DNA from: Hippopus hippopus
Taxonomy: Eukaryota > Mollusca > Bivalvia > Cardiida > Cardiidae
Assembly (NCBI GenBank): GCA_946811185.2
Contig: OX328097.1
Coordinates: 5,876,242-5,940,241, forward strand
DNA length: 64,000 bases
Direction: 5' to 3'
This document shows positions 1 to 11,523 of this stretch, piece by piece. The position numbers were made by a program, and so were the translations under genes. The first letter of the stretch is position 1, and each line of letters opens with the position of its first letter. Below the pieces are notes generated by a model. It was not told the DNA's origin. It ran no database searches and worked only from the letters and a program-made list of their open reading frames with translations.

Positions 1-155
1 TGAAAACATTGTGGAAAAAGGAGAAAATGCTTGTGACCAGCATTTCATCCCTTTCCTACAACGTTTTCTTTCTTTCGAAGACGGGAAAATCCAGACCTTG
101 AGTCACGTTTATCTCCAAAATGAATGCTTTCATTATGCACAAGTCTAATGGTTAG
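1..155 (-). repeat. TTAA-hp MITE, reverse, cut by window start
   Basis: The window opens inside the hairpin (GAAAACATTGTGG arm). The copy runs out at CAAGTCTAATGGTTAG, a decayed form of the usual GTCTAAAATTTTGTCGTCTGGTAAAGAG end. Confidence 0.75.
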
Positions 156-364
156 TATTATGGTTAGAGTTAGGGAGTTAGTTACATAGTGGCTGATATT
201 ATGTAGATCTACATAGGTTGTTCACAGGATAGAGGAATTACTCAGCACAGTCATGTGGTAACATATGGATAAATCATTTTCCAGGCAATAAAAGAAATAG
301 CTGTAGTTTTTTGCATTAGAACTTGTGTATGTGGTGCAATTTGAATGGATTTAAACCTTTGATC

Positions 365-586
365 AGATGACATAATTCTATAATCGGCTAAATTCAGAAT
401 AATTGCAGGTGATGAATTAAATGTACGGTTGTTTGATTTGTGGGATTTGTCTGTGAATGGAAAGAAAACATTGTGGGAAAAGGAGAAAATGCTGGTTACC
501 AGCATTTTCTCCTTTTCCTTCAATGTTTTTAAAAGCCTTCTCTATCAGGGTCTTTGAAACTGGGCATTGTGTGGTTAATAGTTAAC
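365..586 (+). repeat. TTAA-hp MITE, forward, decayed 5' end
   Basis: The hairpin is nearly intact (471-535) and the 3' end reads TGTGTGGTTAATAGTTAAC. The first 15 bases of the family are not recognisable. Confidence 0.8.
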
Positions 587-677
587 TCTAACTGTGCTAT
601 ATAATAAAATATATTGCTTAATATTTCAATGTAAAGGGTGTTATTTATGGAATTTCTCACACAATGTCAAACAGTGT

Positions 678-745
678 AGAACCAAAATCAGACTGCATGA
701 AAAAAAAAAAAAACTCTGATCTTGATCTACAGCTCCTGCAAAAGC
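678..745. repeat. GATC-hp palindromic repeat, remnant
   Basis: AATCAGACTGCATG and CTCTGATCTTGATCTACAG face each other around a poly-A stretch. This is a diverged copy of the short palindrome best preserved at 18964-19020. Confidence 0.55.
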
Positions 746-1040
746 ATTAAAAGTTGCTGGTTTTAAGCATAAGTTATATTGGTCAATAACATTTCCTACT
801 CTATCATTCAGGTTTGACAGTGTTATATTGGTGGCAATTATTATGCTGATTTATGCTTTTTCTTTTCTGTGTAAAATACAGCAGAATAGTATGAGATTCA
901 TTTTTTCTTTTAACTAAATGGTAACTTTCACTTACAGAAAAGGAAATTTAATTAAGATGTTTTATCTTTTTCTGTCTACCTATGAATGATAGAGATCACA
1001 AAAATGTTTTATAAATCAATGTTTCTTTTCAACACAATGA

Positions 1041-1234
1041 TTAACTCTTAACCAGACGAAAATGTTTTGGACTTGCCTGAATTGAAAGCTTTTGTAGACG
1101 ACAAATTGACTGTTACTCAAAATGTAAACCTTTCAAAGGGCAGAAAACATTGTGGGAAAGGGAGAAAAAGCTGGCTACCACTATTTTCTCCCTTTCCCAT
1201 AGGTCAAACTCAGTACTGTTTGGTAAAGGGTTAA
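1041..1234 (+). repeat. TTAA-hp MITE, forward
   Basis: TTAA is present at both ends. About 35 bp just after the hairpin, including its outer right arm, is missing, so the CTTCTTCCTCAGGG segment is absent. Confidence 0.85.
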
Positions 1235-1522
1235 TTCTTAGTGTATTGAATGCAATCAGGTCATTTTACTGATTGTGTTGATCAACATCAGACTGCACAA
1301 AATGTCATTGGGATGTCATTGTGGTAATCATTTTTTTTTTTAAGTCTAATATTTATTGATAATTATTCGACGATTTTAGATGAAATTAACAGCTGGTGAT
1401 TTATGTTTATTGTAATACGTGGCATAAGAAGTGTTCGGATATGTAACAAAGTGATGGAAACTGAAATAGAGTTAATTCTGATGGGAGGATCGTACGCTCT
1501 TAGAGTTAATTTTTCTAATTAG

Positions 1523-1620
1523 GATTATGTTTATGGAGGAAAATGCCAGTCCGCAGCAAACGTAATTTGCAAAGGCTGTACAGGACAAAGTCTTTTCCAA
1601 CTGGACGATTTTATTTAAAG
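1523..1620 (+). CDS. Candidate coding exon (exon A of a small basic protein)
   Basis: Seen: an acceptor-like stretch (TTTTTCTAATTAG, ending 1522), a 98-nt block, then a canonical donor (AAAG/GTAAGT at 1621). One frame is open and contains an ATG at 1543 with A at -3 (GGAAAATGCC), giving 26 codons rich in Arg and Lys (MPVRSKRNLQRLYRTK...). It ends in phase 0, matching the phase-0 start of the exon at 20679. It could be a first coding exon, in which case no acceptor is needed. I do not recognise the protein. Alternative: chance open frame; the other two frames contain stops. Codon use cannot be judged at this length. Confidence 0.35.
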
Positions 1621-3172
1621 GTAAGTTTTATCAGATTTTTCCTTGATAACCCTTTATTTCTGGACAGTAAAGCACACCAAAAGGCTTATTGAGTATTTGG
1701 AAACAAACACCAAGTGCCTGTGTTTGAAAGAGTTGCATATATGAGTCCAAGTTTGGAGAATGAGCAATTGGTTGTATGAAACAACTGCCCTTTTTCCCAC
1801 AGATTTTCCATAGTGCTTACAGTGATGCTTACCATAATGCCCCTTATTATTGCTCCCCCACTAATTAAAGAGGCCCTTGTATTCATTTTCAGCCAGTTTT
1901 AACTCATTTTGTATTTATTTTATCAAACTATAGTCATTCTCATATCTTCATGCCAAATATTGCACCTGACGGTTGCAAGGTTGCTTAGATTATGGTCGAT
2001 AGAAAATGCATTCAGCTGAATTGCGGCCTTCCATATAAACAGACTCCTCGTTTCCGGTTTTTGAATCGAAGATTTCGATATATCCGTTATACACTTGGGT
2101 AGATTCGTATGATGATCATGTATTCTGTCATGTGACTATATTTGACCTTCACCCTGTGTCTAATGAGGTAAACAAAGGAAAATGGAGGCTTCTCTGTTGC
2201 AGCCTCGATTTTCAGATGGAGTAATTTATCCATGTTTACACAAAGGCCTGATTTCTGTACCATTCTAAATTGTTTGAAATTTAACAGCGTTTTTGCTCAC
2301 CGGCTGTAGACGTGCATCTTTAATATTTTGTCGTCTGGTAAAGAGTTAAACCACTCTGTTTTTTGCCCTTTTATTGAAAACTTGTTTGCCTTTTTTCAAA
2401 ACTATTTGAAGATCCACCTGTGAGAGTATCATGTCCAGTAACCACAGTGAAGCTGGGTGGACTTTAAGTCTCCGAACACCACAGTGTTAAACAGCTAGTA
2501 AAGGAATAATGGATTGAAGTGCTCACAAAAACATATAGCTGCCATATTACTTCTCAAGTGCATAGAGCTAAGTCTTACAAAAATAAAAATATTGTAATAG
2601 GATTTCAATCTTTTCCCTCATATGATAGGAGTATTTGTCAGTCTTATACCAATGTACAATTGAAACAATATGAAGATGAGTTGGTTTATTTTATGTAGAC
2701 TTTGAATGTCACAATGTTATGCCTAAAATGGAGAAATTTCTTGCAACTGGCAATTTCTCTCTTCAAATTTTTTACCATCTTGTACCATTTCAAGATGCTA
2801 CCAAAAGTGTGTATCAAGTAATGTAATGGTTACCCATTAATATCCAACATGTCTCAGTGTAATACCTGCTGTTTTTGGCTTTTGAACACCTTGTCGATTA
2901 AATCAGCATTTGCTTTTTACAAGTGGTATTTTTTTCTTTAGACCACGCATGTAGGGAATTGACCAATCAGCGATCACTATTTCAAAAGTATATATCAAAG
3001 ATACAACTCCCACATTATATATCTAGATAAACAATGCTAGTATATCCTGCACGTGAATTCCGACAAGTTTTGTTTGCAATATAAAGTCAGAGCAAAATGT
3101 ATCTGTCGTGGTAAAACGCAATTTGGAAAATATGATTCAGGGAGTCGGATGCAGCATTTCTATGGGCGAGTG
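1621..3172. other. Unassigned stretch (intron of candidate gene)
   Basis: No repeat or gene was recognised except a scrap of a reverse MITE end (GTCGTCTGGTAAAGAGTTAA, 2329-2348). Around 2000-2330 the sequence has more CG than its surroundings and a 28-codon ATG frame at 2181, too short to call. Confidence 0.4.
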
Positions 3173-3223
3173 CAATACTATTCTAAGTGCATTTACAATA
3201 TACAAGCACTTAGAATAGTATTG
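3173..3223. repeat. Inverted repeat, 18-bp arms
   Basis: CAATACTATTCTAAGTGC and its exact complement GCACTTAGAATAGTATTG flank a 15-nt loop. It is a perfect stem not shared with the MITE families in this window. Confidence 0.85.
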
Positions 3224-3325
3224 CACTGATTTATCAATTTACTAAAGTAACCTCTTCAGTGGAGTGTTTTTGACAGAAGAAAATATAAGACTCCAGTAAG
3301 GAAAAAACTAATTTTGGCATTGGAT

Positions 3326-3392
3326 GATATCCCAGCGGTCAGTGAACCTATGCATATGTTTTCTGCCTTTCTCATACCACAACAAAACAACT
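3326..3392 (-). repeat. SINE 3' fragment
   Basis: GATATCCCAGCGGTCAGTG ... TATGCATATG ... TTTCTCATACCAC repeats the beginning of the minus-strand SINE at 3489-3737. It is a truncated second copy 150 bp away. Confidence 0.55.
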
Positions 3393-3488
3393 AGGCAATT
3401 TTTCTCTATAATTACAAAAAAGTAAAAATTCATTTTAACTAAAAAATAAGAAATTCCACTGCGCTTTTGAGTTTGTTTGTACAGGAGT

Positions 3489-3737
3489 TTAACGCTGTTT
3501 TGATAGCTATAAGGTCATATCACGGCGGTCAGTGGACCTATGCATATGCTCCCTGGCTTTCTCACACCAGTGCTGACAAAACCTTTCTTTCCAAGTGTCC
3601 ACTTTTCTCACATGCATCAGAGGTGAGAAGCGAAAAATCGAGGGAAAGACAGCTTGCCGCAACCGGGTATCGAACATGCAACAACCAGGCTCACAAGTCA
3701 GATAAGCTAGCCACTGAGCTACCTGGTCGGGCAGAAG
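3489..3737 (-). repeat. tRNA-derived SINE, type B, minus strand
   Basis: Read on the minus strand it starts with a tRNA-like head (CAGGTAGCTCAGTGGC, A box; a B box similar to GTTCGATACCCGG), continues through CTTTCTTTCCAAG and TGGTGTGAGAAAGCCAG, and ends near ACGGCGTTAAAC. It lies in an open frame at 3467-3817 that I regard as accidental. Confidence 0.8.
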
Positions 3738-5144
3738 TTCACATATTTAATATACTTGATAAAAAAAGAACATTACATATTTCACGAAAACATTCTATGT
3801 TTTTCGTAATAAAATAGAAAGTTCAGTCGAAACGTAACGTTTTCAATATATTGAAGACAAATACTAGTTCAATCTTGAACACTCCACAATGAGGTTTACC
3901 TTGATTAAATATCCTAATGAATAATTTAGCATTTTGATAGAAATTATACCTTTTATTTGTTTCTTTTGAATCTGATGCAAACTTTCATTGCAACGAACAC
4001 AATGACTCCATTTTGTAACAAGCTTTTTATCTCATACGCACATGTACATTTGCCATGAAAAGCACGAATAAATAGTCACATGGTCAAAGTTAGATAGAAA
4101 ATCTCGTGCCATGGTATATGGGAAATACACCACAGCACTCGTTTTCTATCCCATACTTGAACAAGGTTTGCCACATCTTTGATGGAATATGTTAACTTTT
4201 TGTTGTTTGTATGACTTAAAATACCCTGTATGGTAATATTAGTTCATGTACGGGGAGAGTGTAAAAGGCAGAGAAAATACCAGGCTAAGTGGCATTAAAT
4301 CAAGATTAATCTTTATCCATATAATACCATCTTTTCACACGTTTTGAAGCAATATCATATTGATATTCAACAAAGTAATCTTGCATATAAAACTCACAAA
4401 CAGAATTGTCTAAAGCTACCTAATAACAGATTCTAAGCTATGAAAAAAGAAACGAGATTTTGATGTTTCAGATATACTTATCTTGGGCAAAACAAAATTG
4501 AAAGTTCTGCCCAAATGAGAATGTTGAAAGACATATTAGAAGGTCTACAGACATGGACGCCTTGCCAGGGCAACTGATGCAGACACGCTGAGACATCGAA
4601 CATTTCAATAGAAATGAGCAAGTCTCTTGCATTTTCTCCCTTTCTGATTATGCTTTCTATCCTGCATAATACAAATCGAATAGACTTTGATAATGGGTGA
4701 ATGAGTGCGTTTAAATATCAGCAAATCACCGTGATTTGACAAAGTTATTTCTTTTTCATGTAAATGAGGCAACTATTCAACTAATTAAGGAGTCCCAATT
4801 TGTTATATTTATTTATCTTGTTAAAGAACAAATCTTCCATGTTTTTTCGACTGCATTGTACATGAAATCAATATGGAGAACAGAAAATGCCCCCTTTTCA
4901 AGCTAAATTTGAATTTGCCTGTTATAAATAAAACTTAAAACATGTTTGTACTGTTATGGAACATGTAAATTTTACTTGAATTTAGTTATAATCTATTATA
5001 AATCTTAGCAATTTCTGTATTGGTAGCCTGTTCTGTTTATTTTCAACGCAAAAGTTACATTAATGATGATATATTACTGTTCTTTAAACAGATCTAAACT
5101 TTGTACCAGATCGCAATATTTCATACACTTTCATATTGAAAGTA
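3738..5144. other. Unassigned stretch
   Basis: AT-rich sequence with no recognised repeat family, no splice-flanked open frame and no tandem repeat. Confidence 0.4.
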
Positions 5145-5347
5145 TTCACTCTTAACAGAGAGACAACCTTTGGACTGGACCAAATTGAAAGCATTTGCAG
5201 GCGATAAATATTGCTGAAATGATGATTTTTGTTAATGATAAGGTAGAAAATGTGGGAAAAGGAGAAAATGCTGGTTACTAGTATTTCAAAAGCCACTCAC
5301 AGTTTTCTTTCAGGGTTTTTAAAAGTTGGAATTGTGTGGTAAAGGGT
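5145..5347 (+). repeat. TTAA-hp MITE, forward, hairpin damaged
   Basis: The left arm and ends are normal. The right arm is reduced to ACTAGTATTTC followed by AAAAGCC, so the hairpin can no longer form fully. Confidence 0.85.
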
Positions 5348-5660
5348 TAAATTTTGCAGACCACAAATTAGAATTTTTGAATCAAGACAAGGAAAGTCAT
5401 TTGTGGGTGGCAATGTGCTAATTTACATCAGACTGAGCAGCTAATATCAATAATGAAATCATTATAAGGAGACCAAAGTAAAGTTGTGGGTATCAAACAC
5501 AGGTCACAGGGGACATTTTTTGAATTGTGGTTTTTTAAGTCCAGACAGGTTTAATATTTTTGCCAAATAATTCATCCTCAAATAACAGTGTATAGAATTA
5601 ACCCCAATTTTCATACACAACTTATCATTGTTAATTTTTGTTAATAATGCAAATCAAACT

Positions 5661-5730
5661 TAACTCTTTATCAAATGACAAATTTTTGGACTGGACCAAA
5701 TTCAAAGCATCTGCAGACAACAAATTAAAT
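5661..5730 (+). repeat. TTAA-hp MITE, forward, 5' third only
   Basis: TTAACTCTTTATCAAATGAC through GCAGACAACAAATTAAAT, then the similarity stops before the hairpin. Confidence 0.75.
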
Positions 5731-6138
5731 CATACTCCTGTTATTTTAGCTTTCATGAAGAACTTTGATATCAATACTTGAATTGCCATACTCATTGCTC
5801 AAAATTTCATGACAAGCGTGTTTGCATGTTAGATTTTTATGACACTGTTATGATACCAATAAATATGGACATAAGTTTGGTGGAAAAAAGATACATTCAT
5901 TCATTGATTTAATTGAGTGCAGAAGACAAAAAGCCATATACTGGTACATCACATGTCTTCATTTCCGACTATTTTCCAAGTAGAATATCAAACTAAACCA
6001 TGTAATCGTTCCCTGTGTGATATTCGTTGACTTCTGTCATTTGTCACACTCTTGTTGAGTGAGAATAGGAACAAAAGGGGCTGCACTAGTGCACCTGCAG
6101 TACTTTGATTTAAACAGTTTAGAAGAGGCCATTTTCGT
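5731..6138. other. Unassigned stretch
   Basis: No repeat or coding signal recognised. Confidence 0.4.
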
Positions 6139-6365
6139 GAACTCTTAGCCGAAGGACAAAAACTTACTTTGGTTCAAATTGAAATCATTTGCAGACTACA
6201 GTTTAAATGTGGCTGAAATATTGGAGTTTTTTTTTTTGATAGGGTCAAAAACATTTTGCAAAAAGGAGAAAATGCTGGTAACCAGCATTTCTTTTCCCTT
6301 TCCCATGTTTTCGAAAGGCTTCTTCCTTAGGATTGTTAAAAATCACAATTGTGCACGAAAGGGTG
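6139..6365 (+). repeat. TTAA-hp MITE, forward, decayed
   Basis: All segments are present in order, but both TTAA ends are mutated (GAACTCTTAGCC; CGAAAGGGTGAA) and the right arm has substitutions. Confidence 0.8.
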
Positions 6366-6774
6366 AAAGTTTGATGGTGCACATTAAAAACTGTCTGAAA
6401 TTGTTTGATTAATAAGGTTGAACAAAGTTTGAAAGTAAGAGCACTTGAAATTGTCTGGAAGAAAACCAAAATTCAAACAAAATCAATTGATCACCTTGTA
6501 AGGGGGTGTGCTGAGTCGTTTGGGACACTGCACATGAAAGAAGATATCTTAACTTTTAGTGTTATAATGGAATGCTGTAAAATTCTGAAAAGAACAGAAA
6601 TAACTTGTCACTGGGTAATAAAATTTTGTCAATTGTCAAAATGTTTTTCAGAGAAAAAAATCATTATCTAATGTATCAGAGTGTGCCTAAATATGGGACT
6701 TAGGTTTGTTTTTGAGTCTTGTTTAATTGGTTTTAAACCCCCATCTTTATTTGACTGTTTACCATCCGTCCATC
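6366..6774. other. Unassigned stretch
   Basis: An 88-codon frame at 6405-6671 starts inside MITE-adjacent sequence; it has no splice signals or recognised motifs. Nothing else was seen. Confidence 0.35.
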
Positions 6775-7060
6775 ATAGGTAGCTCAGAGTGCAATTAGCA
6801 TACCCGACTTTGTGACCTGTTGGCTGCGAGTTCATACCCGGTTGTGAAAAAAATTTTCTCTCTGGTGATTTTTGCCCCCGAGTCCTGACCTAATGCATGT
6901 GAGATAAGCAGTCATAGGCTTAGAAAGAAAGTTGAGTTGGTACTGGTGTGTCAGAAAGCCAGGAAACACATGTGTAGGTGAGCTGGCTGCCATGATTTAA
7001 CCATAGCTGTTAAAATGGCGTTAAACTCCACTACAAACACACAAACAAAACAACCCAGAG
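6775..7060 (+). repeat. tRNA-derived SINE, type B, plus strand, diverged
   Basis: Head GGTAGCTCAGAGTGCAATTAG with a B-box relative (GAGTTCATACCCGG), body GAAAGCCAGGAAACACATG, tail TGGCGTTAAACTCCACTAC plus ACAAACACACAAAC. Confidence 0.8.
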
Positions 7061-7076
7061 TTTTAACTGATTAATT

Positions 7077-7370
7077 GTATGGTGTTGAATACTGTTTTCA
7101 ACATGATTTTACTTATATCACAGCAGCCAGTGCACATATCCATGCTTTCCTAGAGATTCTTTTACCAGTGTTTCACAATATTCTTCCCAAGCCACTGGCT
7201 ACTTTCCCACATAACCATGGTTGAAACAATGTCCAGCAGTGAGAGAGGAGTTAATCCTGTTGCAGTGGCTAGCGTCAATCATTGGAGAGAAATTGGTCAA
7301 GCCAGGGATTGGAACAGCAACTGCCTGATGTCAAGTCCTGTATGTTACCAGCTGCAGTACCAGGTTCTGC
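7077..7370 (-). repeat. tRNA-derived SINE, type A, minus strand, diverged
   Basis: Begins with the complement of the GTTGAAAACGGCGTTAAAC tail (GTTGAATACTGTTTTCAAC), passes AAGCCACTGGCTACTTTCCC, and ends in a degraded tRNA-like head. It lies 17 bp from, and tail-to-tail with, the type B SINE upstream. Confidence 0.75.
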
Positions 7371-7593
7371 TTCATGAAATGGATTGAAAACTTCAAATAT
7401 TTTGTACATTAATTTGCTGAAGTAGGTTGTAGTGAACTAGTGATTCATTTTCAGGCATTTTGTCCTATTTTTCTGAGACTTTGTATTCATTTGCCTTGTA
7501 CTAAGACACCTTATTTAATTCCTCCTGATAACTCGTTGAAGATCTGTGTTACATATTTAATCCTACATTTTGTTTAGCCTTTCCTGAGTGCAC

Positions 7594-7783
7594 TTAAACC
7601 TTTACCAAACAATCTTAAGTTTCAACGACCCTGAGAAAGAAGACTTGAAAACATTGTGGGAAAAAAACTGGTAACCAGCATTTTCTCCACAATGTTTTCT
7701 AACCCTTTGAATCCTATCTTTGTGCCATGATTAAATTTTTCTCTGAAAATTATGCTTTAAATTTTTCCGCCCGGTAAAGGGTT
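7594..7783 (-). repeat. TTAA-hp MITE, reverse, shortened hairpin
   Basis: Both arms are shortened (GTGGGAAAAAAACTGGTAACC and CCAGCATTTTCTCCACAATG). The 3' end GGTAAAGGGTTAA is intact. Confidence 0.8.
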
Positions 7784-7863
7784 AATCCAGATTTGGGCAC
7801 CCAGTGCAAAGATGACCTGTCATACCTGTGGGTGGTTGATAAAGCCAGGTAACTCTAATCTAC

Positions 7864-8092
7864 TGAAACTCTTTACTAGAGGAGGAAATTTTAGTCTGGT
7901 ACATCTTGAAAATGTTTGCTGATCACAATTGATATGTGGCTGAAGTAACTGAATTTGTCTGTGAAAGGATAGAAAACATGGTGGGAAAAAGAAGAAAAAT
8001 GGTGGTCATTAGCATTTTCTTCATTTCCTGACAAAGTTTCAGAAGCTTGCTTCCTCAACATTGAAAAAACACACAATCGTTTGGTGGAGGGT
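7864..8092 (+). repeat. TTAA-hp MITE, forward
   Basis: Full length, with a diverged hairpin (AAAATGGTGGTCATTAGCATTTTC) and decayed ends. Confidence 0.8.
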
Positions 8093-8112
8093 TGATATTG
8101 TACTTACCATTA

Positions 8113-8331
8113 TACCAAAAAAGTCCAAGTTTTAACAGCACAGAGGAAAGCTTTTGAAAACAATGTGTGAAATGGAGAAAATGCTGGTTATTAGCATTTT
8201 CTTCTTTTCTCTCAATGTTTTCTACCTGCTCCAAGACAGATCTCGTCATGTGAGCAATATTTGGTTTGTCGTCTGCTATTGCTTTCAATTTGGACAGGTC
8301 TTAAAATTTGTTGTTCGGTTAAAAGCCTTAA
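8113..8331 (-). repeat. TTAA-hp MITE, reverse, 5' truncated
   Basis: Starts within CCAAGTTTTAACAGCAC and ends GCCTTAA. Its final TTAA (8328-8331) is also the first TTAA of the next copy. Confidence 0.8.
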
Positions 8332-8527
8332 CTCTTTACCAATTACTAACTAATGGCCCTGAGAAAAAAGGCTTTTGAAAACACTATGGAAAAAAGAGAA
8401 AATGCTGGTAACCAGCATTTCCTCCTTTTCCCACAATGTTTTCTATCCTTTAAAACACCTTAATTTTGTCCTCTTCAAATGCTATCGATTTGGTACAGTC
8501 CAAAAATTTTCATTTGGTAAAGAGTTA
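8328..8527 (-). repeat. TTAA-hp MITE, reverse
   Basis: Directly adjoins the previous copy in the same orientation. About 25 bp between the left end and AATGGCCCTGAG are lost. Confidence 0.85.
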
Positions 8528-8904
8528 AAGCAACATGTGATATAATGACACCCACTTTGCCAAGATTACAAATATGTGGATTTGACACTTACTTGGCCAT
8601 CATAGCCCATGACCTAACTTTTTGTTTCAAAATCAGATAAATTTTGTCCATCCTTATACACATTTAAATGTGACCTTTGTGTTCCTTTGGAACTAAGCTG
8701 TTGAAATATTAAGGAAAAAATAGCATTTACTTGTATGACTTAATTGCTCCTATACAAGGGTTAAATAAAACAAGACATGTTATCGAGAAGTTCCTGATTC
8801 CTTTGAAGCTTATATGACTTTTTCTTGGGAGCTGTGAACATGAACATTGACTATAGACACAACTCTTACAGATGCCTTAGACCTTGCTGTGACCTTGACC
8901 TTTG

Positions 8905-8967
8905 TATTGAATTTTTTTTTTAGATTGAAAAAAAAAAGTTACAGGCTGGACACAAACATTGGTAATG
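8905..8967 (+). repeat. Direct repeat, copy 1 of 2
   Basis: TATTGAA, a T tract, AG, ATTGAAAAAA and then AAGTTACAGGCTGGACACAA through GGTAATG are repeated at 9054-9118 with few differences. It looks like part of an unrecognised interspersed repeat. Confidence 0.75.
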
Positions 8968-9053
8968 AAAGCCTCTAAAAACATGTCCTACAGACATAAT
9001 TCTTGCACATAATAATTTATTGTCTTCAGGTCATTACCATTTCTGGACATTTA

Positions 9054-9118
9054 TATTGAATTTTTTTTTTTCAGATTAAAAAAGAAAAGTTACAGGCTGG
9101 ACACAAACATTGGTAATG
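9054..9118 (+). repeat. Direct repeat, copy 2 of 2
   Basis: Second copy of the 8905-8967 block. It is followed by a C10 tract (9119-9129), whereas copy 1 is followed by unrelated sequence. Confidence 0.75.
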
Positions 9119-9161
9119 TCCCCCCCCCACTTCATCTCTTACCTCTTTCCCCTTTCCCATA

Positions 9162-9288
9162 CGACAAAAATGAAGACTAGTCCAATTTTAAAACATTTGC
9201 AGACGACAAATAAATTGGTACTAATGATGAAATTTTTATTTTTGATAGGAGAGAAAACTTCGTATGAAAAGGAGAAAATGCTGGTTGT
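9162..9288 (+). repeat. TTAA-hp MITE, forward, 5' half
   Basis: Runs from CGACAAAAATGAAGACTAG through GAGAAAATGCTGGTTG. It stops at the hairpin loop, so the break falls at the centre of symmetry. Confidence 0.75.
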
Positions 9289-9797
9289 AAGGAAAGAAGT
9301 TGTGGCCTAGACACCAAAAACATCACTAACTGAAAGACATACAGACAGACCAAATAAAAACAGTAAGGCCCCCAATTTTATTGGGACATAAAAATTAGAA
9401 ATTTCAACAAATCTCATGTTTGAAAAATTACACTGCAGACTATTTGTTTAGATCTGTGTAAATCCTGGGTTATTGTTATGCATAGTCAAAGATTAGAAAA
9501 TGAAAGGCCAGGTTCAAAAGTAAACAAGATAAGGTTCTGGTAAACAAATCCCTATTTATTAAGATAAAGCAAAGGCGAAATGATAAACTCTTTGGTCTTT
9601 GAAATCCGATTCTATATCTACCCTTTTGCGTCTTTAGCTCTCTAACTGCAAATAATTTTAAGTGCCTGTGAGGACAGATCAAGATCAGACAACACTGAAT
9701 AAGGGGCCTAATCAGAAATTCATACTGATTATGCATTCCCTAAATTCTTGAAATTACCTATACAGACTTGGATAAATTTGATGGAGAGATTATTGAA
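9289..9797. other. Unassigned stretch
   Basis: No repeat family, splice-flanked frame or tandem repeat recognised. Confidence 0.4.
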
Positions 9798-10026
9798 TTA
9801 ACGCTTTACCACACGATCCCGAGTATGGACGACCCTGAGGAGGAGGGCTTTTGAAAACATTGTGGGATAAGGAGAAAATGCTGGTTACCAGCGTTTTCTC
9901 CTTTTCCCACAATGTTTTCTATCCAATCAGAGACAGAAATAATAGTTTCAGCTACATTTAAGTTTTTGTCTGCAAATGCTTTGAATTTGGTTTGGTCCAA
10001 AATTCTGTAATGCGGTAAAGAGTTAA
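9798..10026 (-). repeat. TTAA-hp MITE, reverse, complete reference copy
   Basis: 229 bp from TTAACGCTTTACCACACGAT to GCGGTAAAGAGTTAA. Order of parts: terminal repeat; GACCCTGAGGAGGAGG; left arm; loop; right arm CTCCTTTTCCCACAATG; GTCTGCAAATGCTTTG; terminal repeat. This copy shows that the parts outside the hairpin are not themselves symmetrical apart from about 14 terminal bases. Confidence 0.92.
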
Positions 10027-10620
10027 ATGGAGACATCTCCCATAATTCCAGTGTATCTGATGTCATAATAAGTTCTCAAATACATGTAGCATAGCATGGT
10101 GTTCGTTCGATAGACAAAATTCTGTTTGTTTCCTTGGGCAAAAGATTGCCACAGCCAAAGGGGGTCACATATTCCAAATGTTTTCATGTAGAGAATAATT
10201 TTTTTTTGTTTTTTTGAAAACGATAAGACCTTGATAATGATAAGTGGTATGTAGTATTATCTAAAAGTCCTATTTCAAAATCATTCGTATTTTATGCCTT
10301 TGGTAATGGATGGCCATGTTTTAGCATAAACTTCAGTGTGAAAAATTCATCTTAACTCCTTGTTATTAATAGGCTAATTTTGACAAACAAAAAACTATAA
10401 CATATTACACAAAAATAAAACAAAGAACAAAGAGTTGAATGGAAGGAAACTATGGTTTTTCAGCATGGAAAGTATTCAGTTGGCATACATTCTGCTTCTT
10501 GGAAGTAACCGGCTCTTGTCACACATTCCTCTTTGAAAGACAAAAACAAAGACACTGAGTAAATGGTATCTAATCATATAAATGCAAATTGAATATGCAG
10601 TGTGTAATATTTTAAAGGCA
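10027..10620. other. Unassigned stretch
   Basis: AT-rich, with a T tract at 10200-10216. No feature recognised. Confidence 0.4.
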
Positions 10621-10855
10621 ACAACTCTTTACCAGACAACAAAATTTTAGACTTGTCCAAATTGAAAGCATTTGCAGACAAAATCATTTTAATAAATGTT
10701 GCTCAAAAGATGATTTCTGTCTTTGAAGTGGTAGAAAACATTGTGGGAAAAGGAGAAAATGCTGGTTATCAGCATTTTCTCCTTTTCCCACAAAGTTTTC
10801 AAAAAGTGTTTCATGTGGGCCATTGAAACTTGGCTTCATGTGGCAAAGGGATAAC
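10621..10855 (+). repeat. TTAA-hp MITE, forward, complete
   Basis: The hairpin is nearly perfect (10734-10800). It ends GTGGCAAAGGGATAAC, so the right-hand TTAA is mutated. Confidence 0.9.
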
Positions 10856-11055
10856 TCTTGGAGTGTCAAATTGTTTAACTGGACCGGTCTTTTGACAGCT
10901 GAAAATACCAGTCACTAAAGCTTGGACAGACTGTTATATCACAGGCTTGACTAAACAAGTGAATGGTAAAGATGCAAGATCTGATTGCATGTTTTGTGCA
11001 GCCTGATCTTGCTCCTATACCAAATTCTGCTAAAGCCTGTTTTCTGTTTTTGCCT

Positions 11056-11282
11056 TATCTCTTTACCAGACGACAAAATTTAGACTTGGCGAAATTGAAA
11101 GCATTTGCAGTCGACAAAATAAACATGACTCAAAAATTACAACTCGACTGTTGAAGAGTAGAAAACATTGTGGGAAAAGGAGAAAATGCTGATTACCAGC
11201 ATTTTCTCCTTTTCCCACAATGTTTTCAGAAGGCTTCCTCCTCAGGGTCGTTAAAACCAGGGATTGTTCGGTAAAGGGTTAA
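11056..11282 (+). repeat. TTAA-hp MITE, forward, complete
   Basis: Hairpin intact at 11161-11227. It ends CGGTAAAGGGTTAA; the left TTAA is decayed to TTAT. Confidence 0.92.
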
Positions 11283-11296
11283 TAGGCTGAAAGGGT

Positions 11297-11523
11297 AAGC
11301 ACTTTACCAAATGACAAAGTTGTAGACTAGTCCAAAATTCAAAGTATTTGCAAAATGAGAAATCAGTGGATCAAATAATGGGATTTGCTCTTAAAACAGT
11401 GAAAAACACTGTATGGAAAGGAGAAAAAGCTGGCTACCAGCATTTCCTCCTTTTCCCAAGATGTTTTCCCAAGGCTTCTACCCTAGGGTTGTTAAACACG
11501 GGATCGTTTTTGTAAAGGGGTAA
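11297..11523 (+). repeat. TTAA-hp MITE, forward, diverged
   Basis: All parts are present. The arms differ at several sites (AACACTGTATGGAAAGGAG against CTCCTTTTCCCAAGATG). Confidence 0.85.

Noticed and set aside
251..523. Many 60-90-codon frames reading through MITE hairpins, often containing ENIVGKGENAGYQHFLLF or similar
   Set aside because: They are translations of the repeated hairpin and its flank, recur in dozens of copies on both strands, and break wherever copies diverge.
3467..3817. 116-codon plus-strand frame
   Set aside because: It lies across a minus-strand type B SINE and its flanks; no splice signals or family motifs.
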